The notes under the pieces were generated by a model, which saw only the letters and a list, made by a program, of their open reading frames with translations, was not told the origin of the DNA and ran no database searches. Position numbers and translations under genes: made by a program. Shown piece by piece: positions 1 through 8,535 of a DNA stretch of 64,000 nt (position 1 is its first letter; each line of letters starts with the position of its first letter). The DNA comes from Streptomyces liliiviolaceus (GTDB lineage: Bacteria > Actinomycetota > Actinomycetes > Streptomycetales > Streptomycetaceae): positions 186,001 through 250,000 of the forward strand of contig NZ_JAGPYQ010000002.1 of assembly GCF_018070025.1 (NCBI RefSeq), read 5' to 3'.

Positions 1-2385
1 GAGGAGTACGGGAACATCCGCGCCCTGCTCGACGAGGAACTGGGCATCCAGCCGGGCGACGCCCTGCGCGAGCTGCACCAGGCCATCCTGCGCAACGAAC
101 CCTCCCTGACCGTCGCCGCCTCGCCCTCGCCGACCGCGGCCCCGGCGGTGACCGGCAGCCGCTCCACCCTGCCCTACGACCTGCGGGACTTCACCGGCCG
201 CGAGGAGGAACTGCACAAGCTGCTCGGCTTCGTGGAGGGAGCGACCGGCTCCGGCCCGCTGATCATCGCCATCGACGGCATGGGAGGCAGCGGCAAGACC
301 TCCCTCGCGGTGCGCGCCGCCCACCGTCTCACCGAGCAGTACCCCGACGCCCAGCTCCATCTCGACCTGCGCGGCTACACCCCGGGCGAGGAACCCCTCG
401 CCCCGCCCGCCGCGGCCGAGGCCCTGCTGCGCATGCTCGGCATCCCCGGCGAACGCATCCCCGACGACCCGCAGGGCCGGATCAACCTGTGGCGCTCCAC
501 CATGACCAAACACCGCATGATCCTGTTGCTTGACAACGTAGTCGACGAGGCTCAGGTGAAGCCGCTCCTCGCCTCGCCGACCGGCACGGTGGTCCTGATC
601 ACCAGCCGTGCCCTGCTCGTCGACCTCGACGCGGCGCACTCGGTCTCCCTGGGCACGATGGCGCCGCCGGACAGCGTCGCCCTGATCGTCGGCATCATCG
701 GGGAGCGCCGTGCGGAGGCCGAACCCACGGCCGTCGCCGACCTCGCCGACCTCGCCGGACACCTCCCGCTCGCCCTGCGCATCGCCGCCGCGCGACTGCG
801 CAAACGACCCCGCTGGACCGTGCGCTACCTCGTGGACCGGCTCCGCGACGACACCCACCGCCTCGCCGAACTCAGCGCCGGCGAACGCAGCGTGGAGGTC
901 ACCCTGCGGCTGTCGTACGAGGGACTGGGCGCCGACTACCGCAAGTCCTTCCGGCTCCTCGGCCAGTACCCGGGCGCCGATCTGGACGTCTACACGGCGG
1001 CGGCCCTGCTCGACCTGGGGGTCAGGGACGCCGAGGACGTCCTGGAGTACCTGCTCGACATGCACCTCGTCCAGCAGCACGAGCCGGGCCGCTACGCGTT
1101 CCACGACCTGGTGCGCAGCTTCGCCCTCATGCTGTCGCACACGCGGAGTTCCGGTGGCACCGGCGAGTTCTCGGAGGAGGCCGCGGGCGCGGTCCGGCGT
1201 CTGCTGGAGTTCTCGCTCACCGCCTCGGACGCCGCCTGCGACCTGCTCTTCCCCGGGCGGGTGCGGATGGTCCGCCCGACGCCCTCGTTCCAGCCCGAAC
1301 TGGCCCCGCTGTCCACGCCGGAGGCCGCCCGCGACTGGTTCGAGCGCGAGCAGGACAGTCTGCTCGCGGCGATCGCCCTGGCCTTCCGCCGGGGCCTGGA
1401 CCGCGAGGTCGCCCTGCTCGCGGCGAACGTCGTCTTCCACCTCGATCTGCGGGGCAGGCTCGACGACTTCCTCGCCCTGTGCCGCACCGCGCTCGCCGCG
1501 GCCCGCCGGCTGAACGAGTCCGACCTCCTGCGGTTGAGCCTGTCCAATCTGGCGGTCGCCTGCTGGAAGCGCGGCAGGTTCGAGGACGGCATAGCGGCGG
1601 CCGTCGAGGCGCATGAACTGGCGGTGGAACTGGGCGACCGGCGCGGCCAGGCCAAGGACACCGGCGTACTGGGCCTGCTGCTCGCCACCACCGGCCGCTT
1701 CGACGAGGCGCTGCCCCGGCTGGAGCAGTCGATCGCCCTCAAGCGCGAACTGGGCGCCGAGCGGGCCGAGTCGGAGTCCCTGTCGAACGTCAGCGGCGTC
1801 TACATGGAACGCGGCTGCTTCGAGGAGGCGGTGAGCGCGGCGACCCGGTCCATCGAACTCGCCCGCAAACTGGGCGCGTCGGAGAAGGAACTCGTGGGAC
1901 TGAGCGATCTCGCGCAGGTCCAGCTGGCCATGGGTGAGGTGGCGACGGCCGCCCGCACGCTGGCGGCGGCCCGCGAGCGTGCCGCCGGTGCGCTGGCTCC
2001 GGCGGACCGGGCGCTGCAGCTCGTCCTGTCCGCGGAGGCGGAGGGCCGGCTCGGGCGGCGGCAGCAGGTGCTGCCCTGGGTGGAGGAGGCGCTCGCCATC
2101 AAGGGTCTGGAGGACGCGCCCGTGCGGGAGGTCACCGTGTGGAACACCGCGGGACGGTTCTTCCACCGGGACGGCGACGACGAGCGGGCGCTGGGTCTGC
2201 ACCGGCAGGCCCACGCGTCCGCGGCCCGGCTGGGCCACCGGGTGGAGGAGGCCTACGCCCTGGACGGCATCGCCCGGGCCCTGGCGGCGCTCGGTGACGC
2301 CGAGGGGGCGGCCGAGCGGGGGGCCGCCGCCGAGGAGGCGTTCCGTGCGATGGGGATCCCGGGCCGTTTCCGCCGGGCGGACTGA
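1..2385 (+). CDS. AfsR/SARP-family transcriptional regulator, 5' end missing
   Basis: The reading frame is open from base 1, so the gene begins upstream of the window. The first ~50 codons resemble the end of a bacterial transcriptional activator domain (EELGIQPGDALRELHQ), then a linker leads to an NB-ARC type ATPase: Walker A GMGGSGKTS at about codons 93-101 and a hydrophobic Walker B MILLLDN near codon 174. The C-terminal half (from about codon 450) is rich in Ala/Leu/Glu helical repeats typical of TPRs. This is the AfsR/large-SARP layout (winged HTH-BTAD-NB-ARC-TPR); the DNA-binding domain must lie outside the window. A GTG at 148 falls inside the frame and is unlikely to be the true start. 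It converges on the DEGPN-repeat gene, with a perfect hairpin between them. It is a candidate activator of the adjacent biosynthetic operons, but that is inference. Confidence 0.9.
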   Translation, partial: EEYGNIRALLDEELGIQPGDALRELHQAILRNEPSLTVAASPSPTAAPAVTGSRSTLPYDLRDFTGREEELHKLLGFVEGATGSGPLIIAIDGMGGSGKTSLAVRAAHRLTEQYPDAQLHLDLRGYTPGEEPLAPPAAAEALLRMLGIPGERIPDDPQGRINLWRSTMTKHRMILLLDNVVDEAQVKPLLASPTGTVVLITSRALLVDLDAAHSVSLGTMAPPDSVALIVGIIGERRAEAEPTAVADLADLAGHLPLALRIAAARLRKRPRWTVRYLVDRLRDDTHRLAELSAGERSVEVTLRLSYEGLGADYRKSFRLLGQYPGADLDVYTAAALLDLGVRDAEDVLEYLLDMHLVQQHEPGRYAFHDLVRSFALMLSHTRSSGGTGEFSEEAAGAVRRLLEFSLTASDAACDLLFPGRVRMVRPTPSFQPELAPLSTPEAARDWFEREQDSLLAAIALAFRRGLDREVALLAANVVFHLDLRGRLDDFLALCRTALAAARRLNESDLLRLSLSNLAVACWKRGRFEDGIAAAVEAHELAVELGDRRGQAKDTGVLGLLLATTGRFDEALPRLEQSIALKRELGAERAESESLSNVSGVYMERGCFEEAVSAATRSIELARKLGASEKELVGLSDLAQVQLAMGEVATAARTLAAARERAAGALAPADRALQLVLSAEAEGRLGRRQQVLPWVEEALAIKGLEDAPVREVTVWNTAGRFFHRDGDDERALGLHRQAHASAARLGHRVEEAYALDGIARALAALGDAEGAAERGAAAEEAFRAMGIPGRFRRAD

Positions 2386-2407
2386 CACGCCGGCCGTGTG
2401 AAGCACG

Positions 2408-2450
2408 ACATGCCGATGCCCGCCGTTCGTCACGGCGGGCATCGGCATGT
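2408..2450. terminator. Bidirectional terminator hairpin
   Basis: Perfect 18-bp inverted repeat (arms 2408-2425 and 2433-2450, right arm CGGCGGGCATCGGCATGT) around a 7-nt loop, placed 22 bp after the AfsR-like stop and ~57 bp beyond the stop of the convergent DEGPN gene. No U-tract, as is usual in Streptomyces. Confidence 0.85.
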
Positions 2451-2507
2451 GGGGCGAGGTTCAGCGGGCGGGGCGGACGCGACGTCCGGGGGCGGGTCCC
2501 AAGCGGT

Positions 2508-3044
2508 TCAGGCGGCGTAGAAGTTGGGGCCCTCGTCACCGTTCACACCGTCGGTGACGACGTTGGGGCCCTCGTCACCCTCGGCGCCGGCCGTGATGAC
2601 GTTCGGACCCTCGTCACCCTCCACACCAGCCGCGACGACGTTCGGACCTTCATCGCCCTCCACACCAGCCGTCACGACGTTCGGACCCTCGTCACCCTCG
2701 ACGCCCGCCGTGACGACGTTGGGGCCCTCATCGCCCTCGGCGCCGACCGTGACGACGTTCGGACCCTCGTCACCCTCCACACCGGCCGTCACGACGTTGG
2801 GACCCTCGTCGCCCTCGGCGCCGGTCCCGATGACGTTCGGGCCCTCGTCGGAGGCGAGTGTGCGGGCCGGGCCGCGGTCCGCGGCGGTGTCCAGGGCGAG
2901 GGAGAAGCCGGGGACGAAGTTCGGGCCCTCGTCCGAGGTGGGGCTCGCGGCGGCCGTCCCGGCGGCGACACCGGCTGCGAGAGCGAGGGTGACCGCCGCG
3001 GAGGCGAAGAGACCGGCCGAGGTTCCGAAGCCCTTGAGAATCAT
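2508..3044 (-). CDS. Secreted acidic repeat protein with ten DEGPN motifs
   Basis: 178 aa. The start ATG (3042-3044) has an AGAAGG ribosome site 8 bases upstream. Residues 1-35 look like a Sec signal peptide: MILK n-region, an Ala/Leu/Val core and an A-A-A-S cleavage-like end. The rest contains ten copies of DEGPN. From residue 66 to 174 they recur with an exact 13-residue period, typical unit DEGPNVVTAGVEG, ending DEGPNFYAA. After about residue 61 there is no Lys or Arg, so the mature protein would be strongly acidic. I recognise no family. It could be a secreted or surface acidic (metal-binding?) protein, or a multi-core precursor peptide: each unit offers Thr next to Asp/Glu, as in graspetides, and an ATP-grasp-like gene sits 240 bp upstream in the same direction. 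The signal-like N-terminus argues against a cytosolic RiPP, and a terminator separates the two genes. Confidence 0.8.
   Translation of the reverse strand: MILKGFGTSAGLFASAAVTLALAAGVAAGTAAASPTSDEGPNFVPGFSLALDTAADRGPARTLASDEGPNVIGTGAEGDEGPNVVTAGVEGDEGPNVVTVGAEGDEGPNVVTAGVEGDEGPNVVTAGVEGDEGPNVVAAGVEGDEGPNVITAGAEGDEGPNVVTDGVNGDEGPNFYAA
2523..2849 (-). repeat. 39-bp coding tandem repeat array (DEGPN units)
   Basis: Eight full 39-bp periods plus a terminal partial unit encode the nine regularly spaced DEGPN motifs (residues 66-174). Units differ mostly at wobble positions and at the Val/Ile and Ala/Val residues after the motif, so protein sequence is more conserved than DNA. Copy number is likely to vary between strains (inference). 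Confidence 0.9.
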
Positions 3045-3200
3045 GTTGTCCGCCTTCTGTCGTCGCGATCTGCGGTGCTGACAGAAAGAAAGGTCGCGCC
3101 GGGCGCTCCCGGCCCGTTCCGGGTCCGTTACCGGCCCGTCGGGTGCGGCGGGGAAGCACCCGGGAACCCCTTCGGCGGGGCCCGCGCACGCCCACGACGA

Positions 3201-3235
3201 CCGCCCGCACGGCCTGCTTCGGGCCGTGCGGGCGG
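3201..3235 (-). terminator. Terminator hairpin downstream of the ATP-grasp gene
   Basis: Perfect 14-bp inverted repeat: arms 3201-3214 (CCGCCCGCACGGCC) and 3222-3235, 7-nt loop. It lies 51 bp after the ATP-grasp stop and ~157 bp before the DEGPN start, so the DEGPN gene probably has its own promoter in 3045-3200. Confidence 0.75.
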
Positions 3236-3285
3236 CGTACGGCCAAGGCGTACGACAGGGGTGTACGACAGCGGCGTACCGGACC

Positions 3286-4524
3286 TCAGAGGTGGTCGGG
3301 GCGCCGGCTCACCTCCGCGCGGAGCAGCCGTCCCGCCTCGGTGACCGTCCGAGCGGCCTCCTGCGTGGACTCCGCGCTCAGCAGCACATAGCCGTCCGCG
3401 CCGCCGCCCTGGCCGGGGATGTCGTCCCCGGACGCGTACGGGAAGTGGACCCGGTGCACACCGGGCAGCTCGGAGACCGATTCGAGGCCCGACACCGACA
3501 GCAGCCGCCCCACGGGCAGCCGGTAGGACGCGACGGCGGCGTACCGGTCGGCCGTCGGCACGTTCACGGGTTTCCCGGCCAGCGCCTGGACGAGTTCCGC
3601 TTCGGCGCAGAAGCCCGCCGCGAGCTCTATCAGCGAGGCGAGCGGCTCGTCCGGGTAGTCCGCCCGGGAACGCACCACGCGTGGGCCGTCGGCGGTGAGG
3701 ACGACCACGGTGTAGGCGTAGCCGAACTCGTACCCGGCGAGGTCGAGCAGCTCGGTCGCGATCGCGCGGGCCTCCGCCTCGTCCCGTTCCCCCAGGGGTG
3801 CCGGGAAGAGGTGGCTGCTCGGATGCCAGGCGCCGTGCAGGGCCACGACGCCGACGACCCGGTGCATACCGTCGACGGTGAGCGTCACGACGCCGTACTC
3901 CGGGCCCTCCAGATACCGCTCCACGAGATAGGAACGCTCACCCGCCGACTCGCTGCCACAGGCCGCGGTCCGCGCGGAGGACGGCAGCGTGCGTACGGTG
4001 ACCGGCGCGCCGATCTCCTCCACCGCGGCGGGCAGTTCCTGGGCCGTACGGGCCTGTGCGGCGGGCACGTACGAATGCCTGCTGCCGTTGAGCAGGGCCC
4101 TCATGGCCGCGGGTTCGCCCAGCAGCCGGGCCGCGTCGACCGGGTTGGGGGTCACCCCGAGCCGGGCCGCGGTCCTCGCGACCGCGGGCAGGGCTGCCGT
4201 GCCGGCGAAGGCGAGCAGCCGTTGCGTCCCGTGGACCCGGACCGAGGTGTCGATCGCCGCGGCCAGCGCGGTCTCGTCCGTGAGGTCGACGAGGTCCACC
4301 GGTGTCCCGGGGGGAATGCCGTCGTCCGGGCGGTCCGCGGTACGGGGGCACTTCGCGGGCTCCGGGGATCCCGGTGGGAGGGAGGCGTCCGCGAGCACCC
4401 GTACGGCGAAACCCGCCGCGACGGCCTCGCGGACGAGGCGGGTCGAAGGACAGAGCAGCAGCAGGCGCTGCGGAGCGCTGTCCGGGGGGTGAGGCTCTCG
4501 GTAGCGGTCGGCCGTCGCGCTCAT
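3286..4524 (-). CDS. ATP-grasp protein of L-amino-acid ligase type, with degenerate active site
   Basis: 412 aa. The ATG at 4522-4524 is preceded by GAGGAG. The fold markers are a Rossmann-like N-terminal pre-ATP-grasp region, the motif VERYLEGPEYGV in the middle, and a C-terminal region (VPTADRYAAVASYRLPVG, then the PGVHRV stretch) resembling the LAL_C2 domain of amino-acid ligases such as BacD. The family joins amino acids through an acyl-phosphate. Here key positions look lost: the DK before the MRALL helix is GE, the usual PVVVKP is PVTVRT, the following Gly-rich loop is shortened, and the ExNxR metal motif reads VRSRAD. It may be inactive, a binding partner, or a diverged ligase. It is divergent from the serine acetyltransferase operon and probably shares its control region. 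Confidence 0.75.
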   Translation of the reverse strand: MSATADRYREPHPPDSAPQRLLLLCPSTRLVREAVAAGFAVRVLADASLPPGSPEPAKCPRTADRPDDGIPPGTPVDLVDLTDETALAAAIDTSVRVHGTQRLLAFAGTAALPAVARTAARLGVTPNPVDAARLLGEPAAMRALLNGSRHSYVPAAQARTAQELPAAVEEIGAPVTVRTLPSSARTAACGSESAGERSYLVERYLEGPEYGVVTLTVDGMHRVVGVVALHGAWHPSSHLFPAPLGERDEAEARAIATELLDLAGYEFGYAYTVVVLTADGPRVVRSRADYPDEPLASLIELAAGFCAEAELVQALAGKPVNVPTADRYAAVASYRLPVGRLLSVSGLESVSELPGVHRVHFPYASGDDIPGQGGGADGYVLLSAESTQEAARTVTEAGRLLRAEVSRRPDHL

Positions 4525-4992
4525 GGCTGGCTCCTCGTCTCCTCGACGGCGGGCGGGATCCGGCGGCTGTCGCGCTCGCCCGTGTCCCGGGTGACCCGGA
4601 CAACTGGCGGCCGGGCAACTGATGGCCGGTCGGCTGAATGTTCGTACATGTGTGGATGCTTCCTTGATGCGTGAGGGCGCCGGACCGACTGTTCCGGTCG
4701 TGCCCACGCGTTTCCGCGCGGAGTGGCGCTCGACGGGAGTGTCCCTCCGGCCGTTCCCGGATCCCTCCCCGTACGTTCCCGGCCGGGCCGCCGAGCGGCT
4801 CCCGCGCACCGGTGGGCGGGGGGGGGAACGGGGCGGGAAGAGAGCGGGAACGGGGTGCGGCACGGTCTTCTCGGGACCTCGACCACCGCCGCGGCCGTCG
4901 GGCTCCCCCCTCCTCACCGGGAGCGGAACGTGCCCCCGCACACCGCCCCGGACCCGTCCACGGCCGCCCCTTCCTCACCGACTGGAGCCCCC
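4525..4992. promoter_or_regulatory. Divergent control region between ATP-grasp gene and cysE-like operon
   Basis: 468 bp without a convincing gene. It must hold the promoters for both directions. An AT-richer stretch around 4630-4665 (AATGTTCGTACATGTG) is the best local promoter/operator candidate. The stretch 4810-4860 is G-rich (run of nine G at 4819-4827). No SARP-type direct repeat could be assigned with confidence. Confidence 0.4.
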
Positions 4993-5712
4993 ATGAGCGC
5001 CACCGACAAGGAGCCAACCGACAAGGAGCCCGCCGCTGTCCTGCCCTTCCGGCGGACCGAGGCGGCCGGTACCGGGGCCGCCGGGCCGACGGCCACGCCG
5101 CCCTCCCTCCCCGGTACCGGTCCGCTGCGTCTGGCGCGGGTGATGCGGGAGGACCTGCGCGTCGTCGTCGAGCGCGACCCCTCCGTCCGCGGCCGTCTCG
5201 AAGCCGCGCTGCACCCCGCGCTGACCGCTCTGTGGACGCACCGGATCGCCCACCGGCTGCACACGGGCGGACACCGGATGACGGCACGTCTGCTGGCCCG
5301 CTGGGCCCGCCGGCTGACCGCGGTCGAGATCCATCCCGGGGCGGTACTGGGCCGCCGGGTGTTCATCGACCACGGAGCCGCGGTGGTCATCGGCGAGACG
5401 TGCACGATCGGCGACGACGTGACGATCTACCACCAGGTGACGCTCGGCGCGGTCGGCTGGTGGAGCGACAACAACAGGCCGCAGGGCGACCGCCGGCATC
5501 CGGTCGTGGGCCGCAACGTCATCCTCGGCACCAACGCGACCGTGCTCGGCCCGGTGACCGTCGGCGACGACGCGATCATCGGCGCGCAGGCCCTGGTCAA
5601 CAAGGACGTGCCGGAGGGGATGCGGATGCTGGCCGCGACCGCTTCCGGGCGCACGCCGGGCCGTCCGGCCGAGGACACCATCGCGAGCATCGCCTCGGCC
5701 GGTTCCTGGTAG
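4993..5712 (+). CDS. Serine O-acetyltransferase (CysE-like)
   Basis: 239 aa; the ATG at 4993 follows GGAG. Left-handed beta-helix hexapeptide repeats run from about residue 110 to 215, with the SAT signatures IHPGAVLGRRVFIDHG and VVIGETCTIGDDVTIYHQ. The family acetylates L-serine to O-acetylserine with acetyl-CoA. It is first in an operon with a cysteine-synthase-like enzyme, so O-acetylserine supply is the likely role. The setting (cupin, exporter, asparagine synthetase, amidohydrolase) suggests a dedicated paralog for secondary metabolism rather than the housekeeping CysE. The N-terminal ~40 residues (TDKEPTDKEP...) are low-complexity and not family-like. Confidence 0.9.
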   Translation: MSATDKEPTDKEPAAVLPFRRTEAAGTGAAGPTATPPSLPGTGPLRLARVMREDLRVVVERDPSVRGRLEAALHPALTALWTHRIAHRLHTGGHRMTARLLARWARRLTAVEIHPGAVLGRRVFIDHGAAVVIGETCTIGDDVTIYHQVTLGAVGWWSDNNRPQGDRRHPVVGRNVILGTNATVLGPVTVGDDAIIGAQALVNKDVPEGMRMLAATASGRTPGRPAEDTIASIASAGSW

Positions 5713-5884
5713 CCGCTCCCCCGCCGCCGGGCCGCTCGGCTCCGGACCTCCCGGCCCCGCGTCTCCCGGCTCCGACTCGTACGCCTTCCGCGCCACCGGT
5801 CCGCCTCCCTCCGGTCTCCCCGCCCGCAGCCCGGTGTTCCCACTCTTTCCGCCCGCAGGCCCAGATCTGACAAGGAATCACACC

Positions 5885-6862
5885 ATGCGCACCCTCGCAC
5901 CGCACACCTCCCAACCCTCCCTGGTCCGGCCCGCCGTCGCCGACGGCATCGACGACCTGGTGGGCGCCACCCCGCTGGTCCGGCTGAGGCTCGAAGGACT
6001 GGCGCCCGGCGCCGAGATACTGGCCAAGCTGGAGGCCGCCAACCCGATGTCCAGCAGCAAGGACCGGGCGGCCCTGTACATGCTCAGGGCGGCCGAGGCG
6101 CGCGGCGATCTGGCGCCGGGCGGCACGATCGTCGAGGCCACCTCGGGCAACACCGGTATCTCGCTCGCCGCCCTGGCCGCGGCCCGCGGTTACCGCTGCG
6201 TCATCGTGCTGCCCGACAACGCGACGACCGAGCGCGTGCGGCTGCTGGCGGCGCTGGGCGCCGAGGTCGTCCAGACCCCCGCCGACCGGGGCTACCCCGG
6301 AGCGATCGAGAAGGCCGAGGAGATCCACGCGTTCACCCCGGGCTCCTGGTTCCCCTGCCAGCACGAGAACACGGACAACGTCGAGGCCCACTACGCCACC
6401 ACCGGCCCCGAGATCACCGCCGCGCTCACGGCGACCGGCCGCCGCGTCGACACGCTCGTCTGCGCGGTGGGCACCGGCGGAACCCTCACCGGGATCGCCC
6501 GTCATCTGCGGGAGTACGACTCCGCGGTACGGATCGTCGCGGTCGAGCCGCAGGGGTCCCCGCTGCTGTCGGGCGGACAGGCCGGACGGCACCGCATCCC
6601 CGGCCTCAACGGCGGTTTCATCGCCCCGACGACCGACGTCTCCCTGATCGACGAGGTGATCGCCGTCAGCGACGCCGACGCGCTGCACACCGCCCGCCGG
6701 CTCGCCGCCGGGCAGGGCCTGTTCGTCGGTGTCTCCTCCGGCGCCGCCGTGCACGCCGCGCAGTCGGTGGCCGCCCGCCCCGAGTACCGGGACAAGACCG
6801 TCGTCACCGTGCTGCCGGACACCGGCGAGCGGTACCTGAGCATGTGGGAGGACCCGTCATGA
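5885..6862 (+). CDS. Cysteine-synthase-like PLP enzyme (O-acetylserine beta-substitution)
   Basis: 325 aa; the ATG at 5885 follows AAGGA. Fold type II PLP enzyme: the Schiff-base lysine lies in SSSKDRAA, the substrate loop is EATSGNTGIS, the phosphate-binding loop is GTGGTLTG and the C-terminal PLP ring contact is PDTGERYLS. CysK/CysM enzymes eliminate acetate from O-acetylserine and add a nucleophile to the aminoacrylate. Because its partner is a pathway SAT and no sulfur-supply gene is nearby, the nucleophile could be something other than sulfide, giving a beta-substituted alanine. It is coupled to the next gene by an ATGA overlap. A 172-bp gap separates it from the SAT gene. Confidence 0.9.
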   Translation: MRTLAPHTSQPSLVRPAVADGIDDLVGATPLVRLRLEGLAPGAEILAKLEAANPMSSSKDRAALYMLRAAEARGDLAPGGTIVEATSGNTGISLAALAAARGYRCVIVLPDNATTERVRLLAALGAEVVQTPADRGYPGAIEKAEEIHAFTPGSWFPCQHENTDNVEAHYATTGPEITAALTATGRRVDTLVCAVGTGGTLTGIARHLREYDSAVRIVAVEPQGSPLLSGGQAGRHRIPGLNGGFIAPTTDVSLIDEVIAVSDADALHTARRLAAGQGLFVGVSSGAAVHAAQSVAARPEYRDKTVVTVLPDTGERYLSMWEDPS

Positions 6863-7326
6863 CGCTGCTGGTCTCGACCCTGAAGAGGTTCGGCGACGCC
6901 GTCAAGGTCCGTATCGGGGAGACCACCACCACCCGGTACATCGCGCTCGCCGAGACCACCGACGGCCGCCTCGGCCTCTTCCACCACCACATGCTGCCGG
7001 GCGCCGCCGGAGCGGCCCCGCACTACCACACCCGGATCTCCGAGTCGTTCTACGTGATCTCGGGAGAGGTCACCGTCCATGACGGCACGGGCTGGCACAA
7101 GGCCCATGCCGGCGACTTCCTCCACGTGCCCGAGCACGCCGTGCACGGCTTCCGCAACGACAGCGACGCACCGGCGGAGATGCTGATCATCTTCACCCCG
7201 GCGGAGAACCGCGAGGCCTACTTCACCGGCCTGGCGGAGCTGTTGGCCGACGGGAACACCCCGTCGCGGGCCGAGATGGTCGCGCTCATGGAGAAGTACG
7301 ACCAGTTCGAGATCGACGAGCCCTGA
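6859..7326 (+). CDS. Single-domain cupin protein
   Basis: 155 aa, overlapping the previous stop by ATGA, with a GGGAGG site. Both cupin motifs are present: PHYHTRISESFYVISGEV (HxH and Glu metal ligands) and GDFLHVPEHAVHGFRN (third His). This is a mononuclear-metal beta-barrel. Its chemistry cannot be read from sequence; cupins in such operons act as isomerases, oxygenases or lyases. Translational coupling to the cysteine-synthase-like gene suggests it acts on the same intermediate. Confidence 0.85.
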   Translation: MTLLVSTLKRFGDAVKVRIGETTTTRYIALAETTDGRLGLFHHHMLPGAAGAAPHYHTRISESFYVISGEVTVHDGTGWHKAHAGDFLHVPEHAVHGFRNDSDAPAEMLIIFTPAENREAYFTGLAELLADGNTPSRAEMVALMEKYDQFEIDEP

Positions 7327-7398
7327 CCGTCACGCGCACTGCCGTCACCCGTACTCACGCGTTCCCCCGTCCGTTCGACAACTCTCAGGAGTCATCAC

Positions 7399-8427
7399 AT
7401 GCATCCCGTCAACTGGGCCCGCTTCGGCCTGCTCGCCGCCCTGTGGGGGTGCAGCTTCGCCTTCATCAAGGTGTCGCTGGACGCCTTCGCCCCGCTCCAA
7501 CTCGCCTTCGGGCGGCTGCTCGTGGGCGCCCTCGTCGTCGGCCTGATCCTCGCCGTGACCAAGGGCTCCTTCCCCGACCGCGCGGTCTGGGGACACATCG
7601 CCGTCGCCTCGGTGTTCGGCAACGTCGTGCCGTTCACCCTCTTCGCCGTCGGCGAGCAGCACACCACCGCGACCATCGCGGGTGTCATCCAGGGCGCCAC
7701 ACCGCTGGTCACGCTCGGTCTCGCCGCCGCGGCCATCCGCACGGAGAAGCCCACGGCCCGCAAGGTGACCGGTCTCGTGATCGGCTTCGTCGGGCTGGTC
7801 GTCGTGGTCGGACCGTGGCGCACCGACGGATTCGGGTCCATCGGCGGCCAACTCGCCTGTGTCGGGGCGGCGGTCAGTTACGCGATCAGCTTCGTCTACC
7901 TCCGCCGGTTCGTCTCCCCGTACAAGATCCCGGCGCTCGCCGTGACCGCCGCGCAGCTCACCTCCGCGATGGTCATCACCGGTCTGATCACCACCTTTAG
8001 CATCGGCTGGGACCTGCCGGGCGAGCTGACGGCCGGCCCGCTGCTGTCCCTCCTGGTCCTCGGCGGCGCCTCCACCGGTATCGCCTTCGTCCTGATGAAC
8101 CGGCTCATCGCGGACGCGGGACCGACCACGGCCTCCGGCGTCAACTACCTGGTCCCGGTGTTCTCCGTGATCGTCGGCGCGGCGGCCCTCGGCGAGTCCG
8201 TCACCTGGAACGTGCCGGTGGGCGGCGCGGTGGTCATCGCGGCGCTGGCTCTCGCGGAGGGGCGGCTGCCGCTGCCCGCTTCACGGCGCACGGCCGAGCC
8301 GCCGGCCGCCGCCGCTCCGGTCCCGCCCGTTCCCGACCCGGCCGAGCCGACCCGGCCGACCGACCAGGTCGACCGGGCCGACCGCACCGACCGGGCCCAG
8401 CCCGCGGTCGCCCAAGAGGCCTGCTGA
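7399..8427 (+). CDS. EamA/DMT-superfamily transporter, likely exporter
   Basis: 342 aa with two EamA repeats (about residues 5-140 and 150-290) and ten predicted hydrophobic helices. It starts LLAALWGCSFAFIKVSLD, typical of the family. The last ~50 residues are a Pro/Ala/Asp/Arg-rich cytosolic tail with TDQVDRADRTDRAQ-like repeats. DMT proteins commonly export amino acids and metabolites. As last gene of the SAT operon (72 bp after the cupin, followed by a strong terminator) it probably exports the product or gives self-resistance. Confidence 0.88.
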   Translation: MHPVNWARFGLLAALWGCSFAFIKVSLDAFAPLQLAFGRLLVGALVVGLILAVTKGSFPDRAVWGHIAVASVFGNVVPFTLFAVGEQHTTATIAGVIQGATPLVTLGLAAAAIRTEKPTARKVTGLVIGFVGLVVVVGPWRTDGFGSIGGQLACVGAAVSYAISFVYLRRFVSPYKIPALAVTAAQLTSAMVITGLITTFSIGWDLPGELTAGPLLSLLVLGGASTGIAFVLMNRLIADAGPTTASGVNYLVPVFSVIVGAAALGESVTWNVPVGGAVVIAALALAEGRLPLPASRRTAEPPAAAAPVPPVPDPAEPTRPTDQVDRADRTDRAQPAVAQEAC

Positions 8428-8490
8428 CCGGACCTGTTCGGGCCCGCCCGGACCCGTTTGCGGCCTCTCCAGGCAACTCCGCACAGCAGC

Positions 8491-8535
8491 ACGCCGCACG
8501 GCGCGCCCCCTGCTCAGGGGCGCGCCGTGCGGCGT
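8491..8535 (+). terminator. Strong terminator after the exporter gene
   Basis: Perfect 19-bp inverted repeat, arms 8491-8509 and 8517-8535 (left arm ACGCCGCACGGCGCGCCCC), 7-nt loop, 64 bp after the exporter stop. It separates the two biosynthetic operons. Confidence 0.9.

Noticed and set aside
2524..3081. Long forward frame across the DEGPN gene encoding Pro/Ser-rich repeats
   Set aside because: It is the antisense of a repetitive gene. The minus-strand frame has a signal peptide, a ribosome site and repeat conservation at protein level.
2508..4524. Firm call of a graspetide (omega-ester RiPP) system
   Set aside because: The precursor candidate has a Sec-like signal, the ATP-grasp protein resembles amino-acid ligases with lost active-site residues, and a terminator separates the genes. 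Kept only as a possibility.
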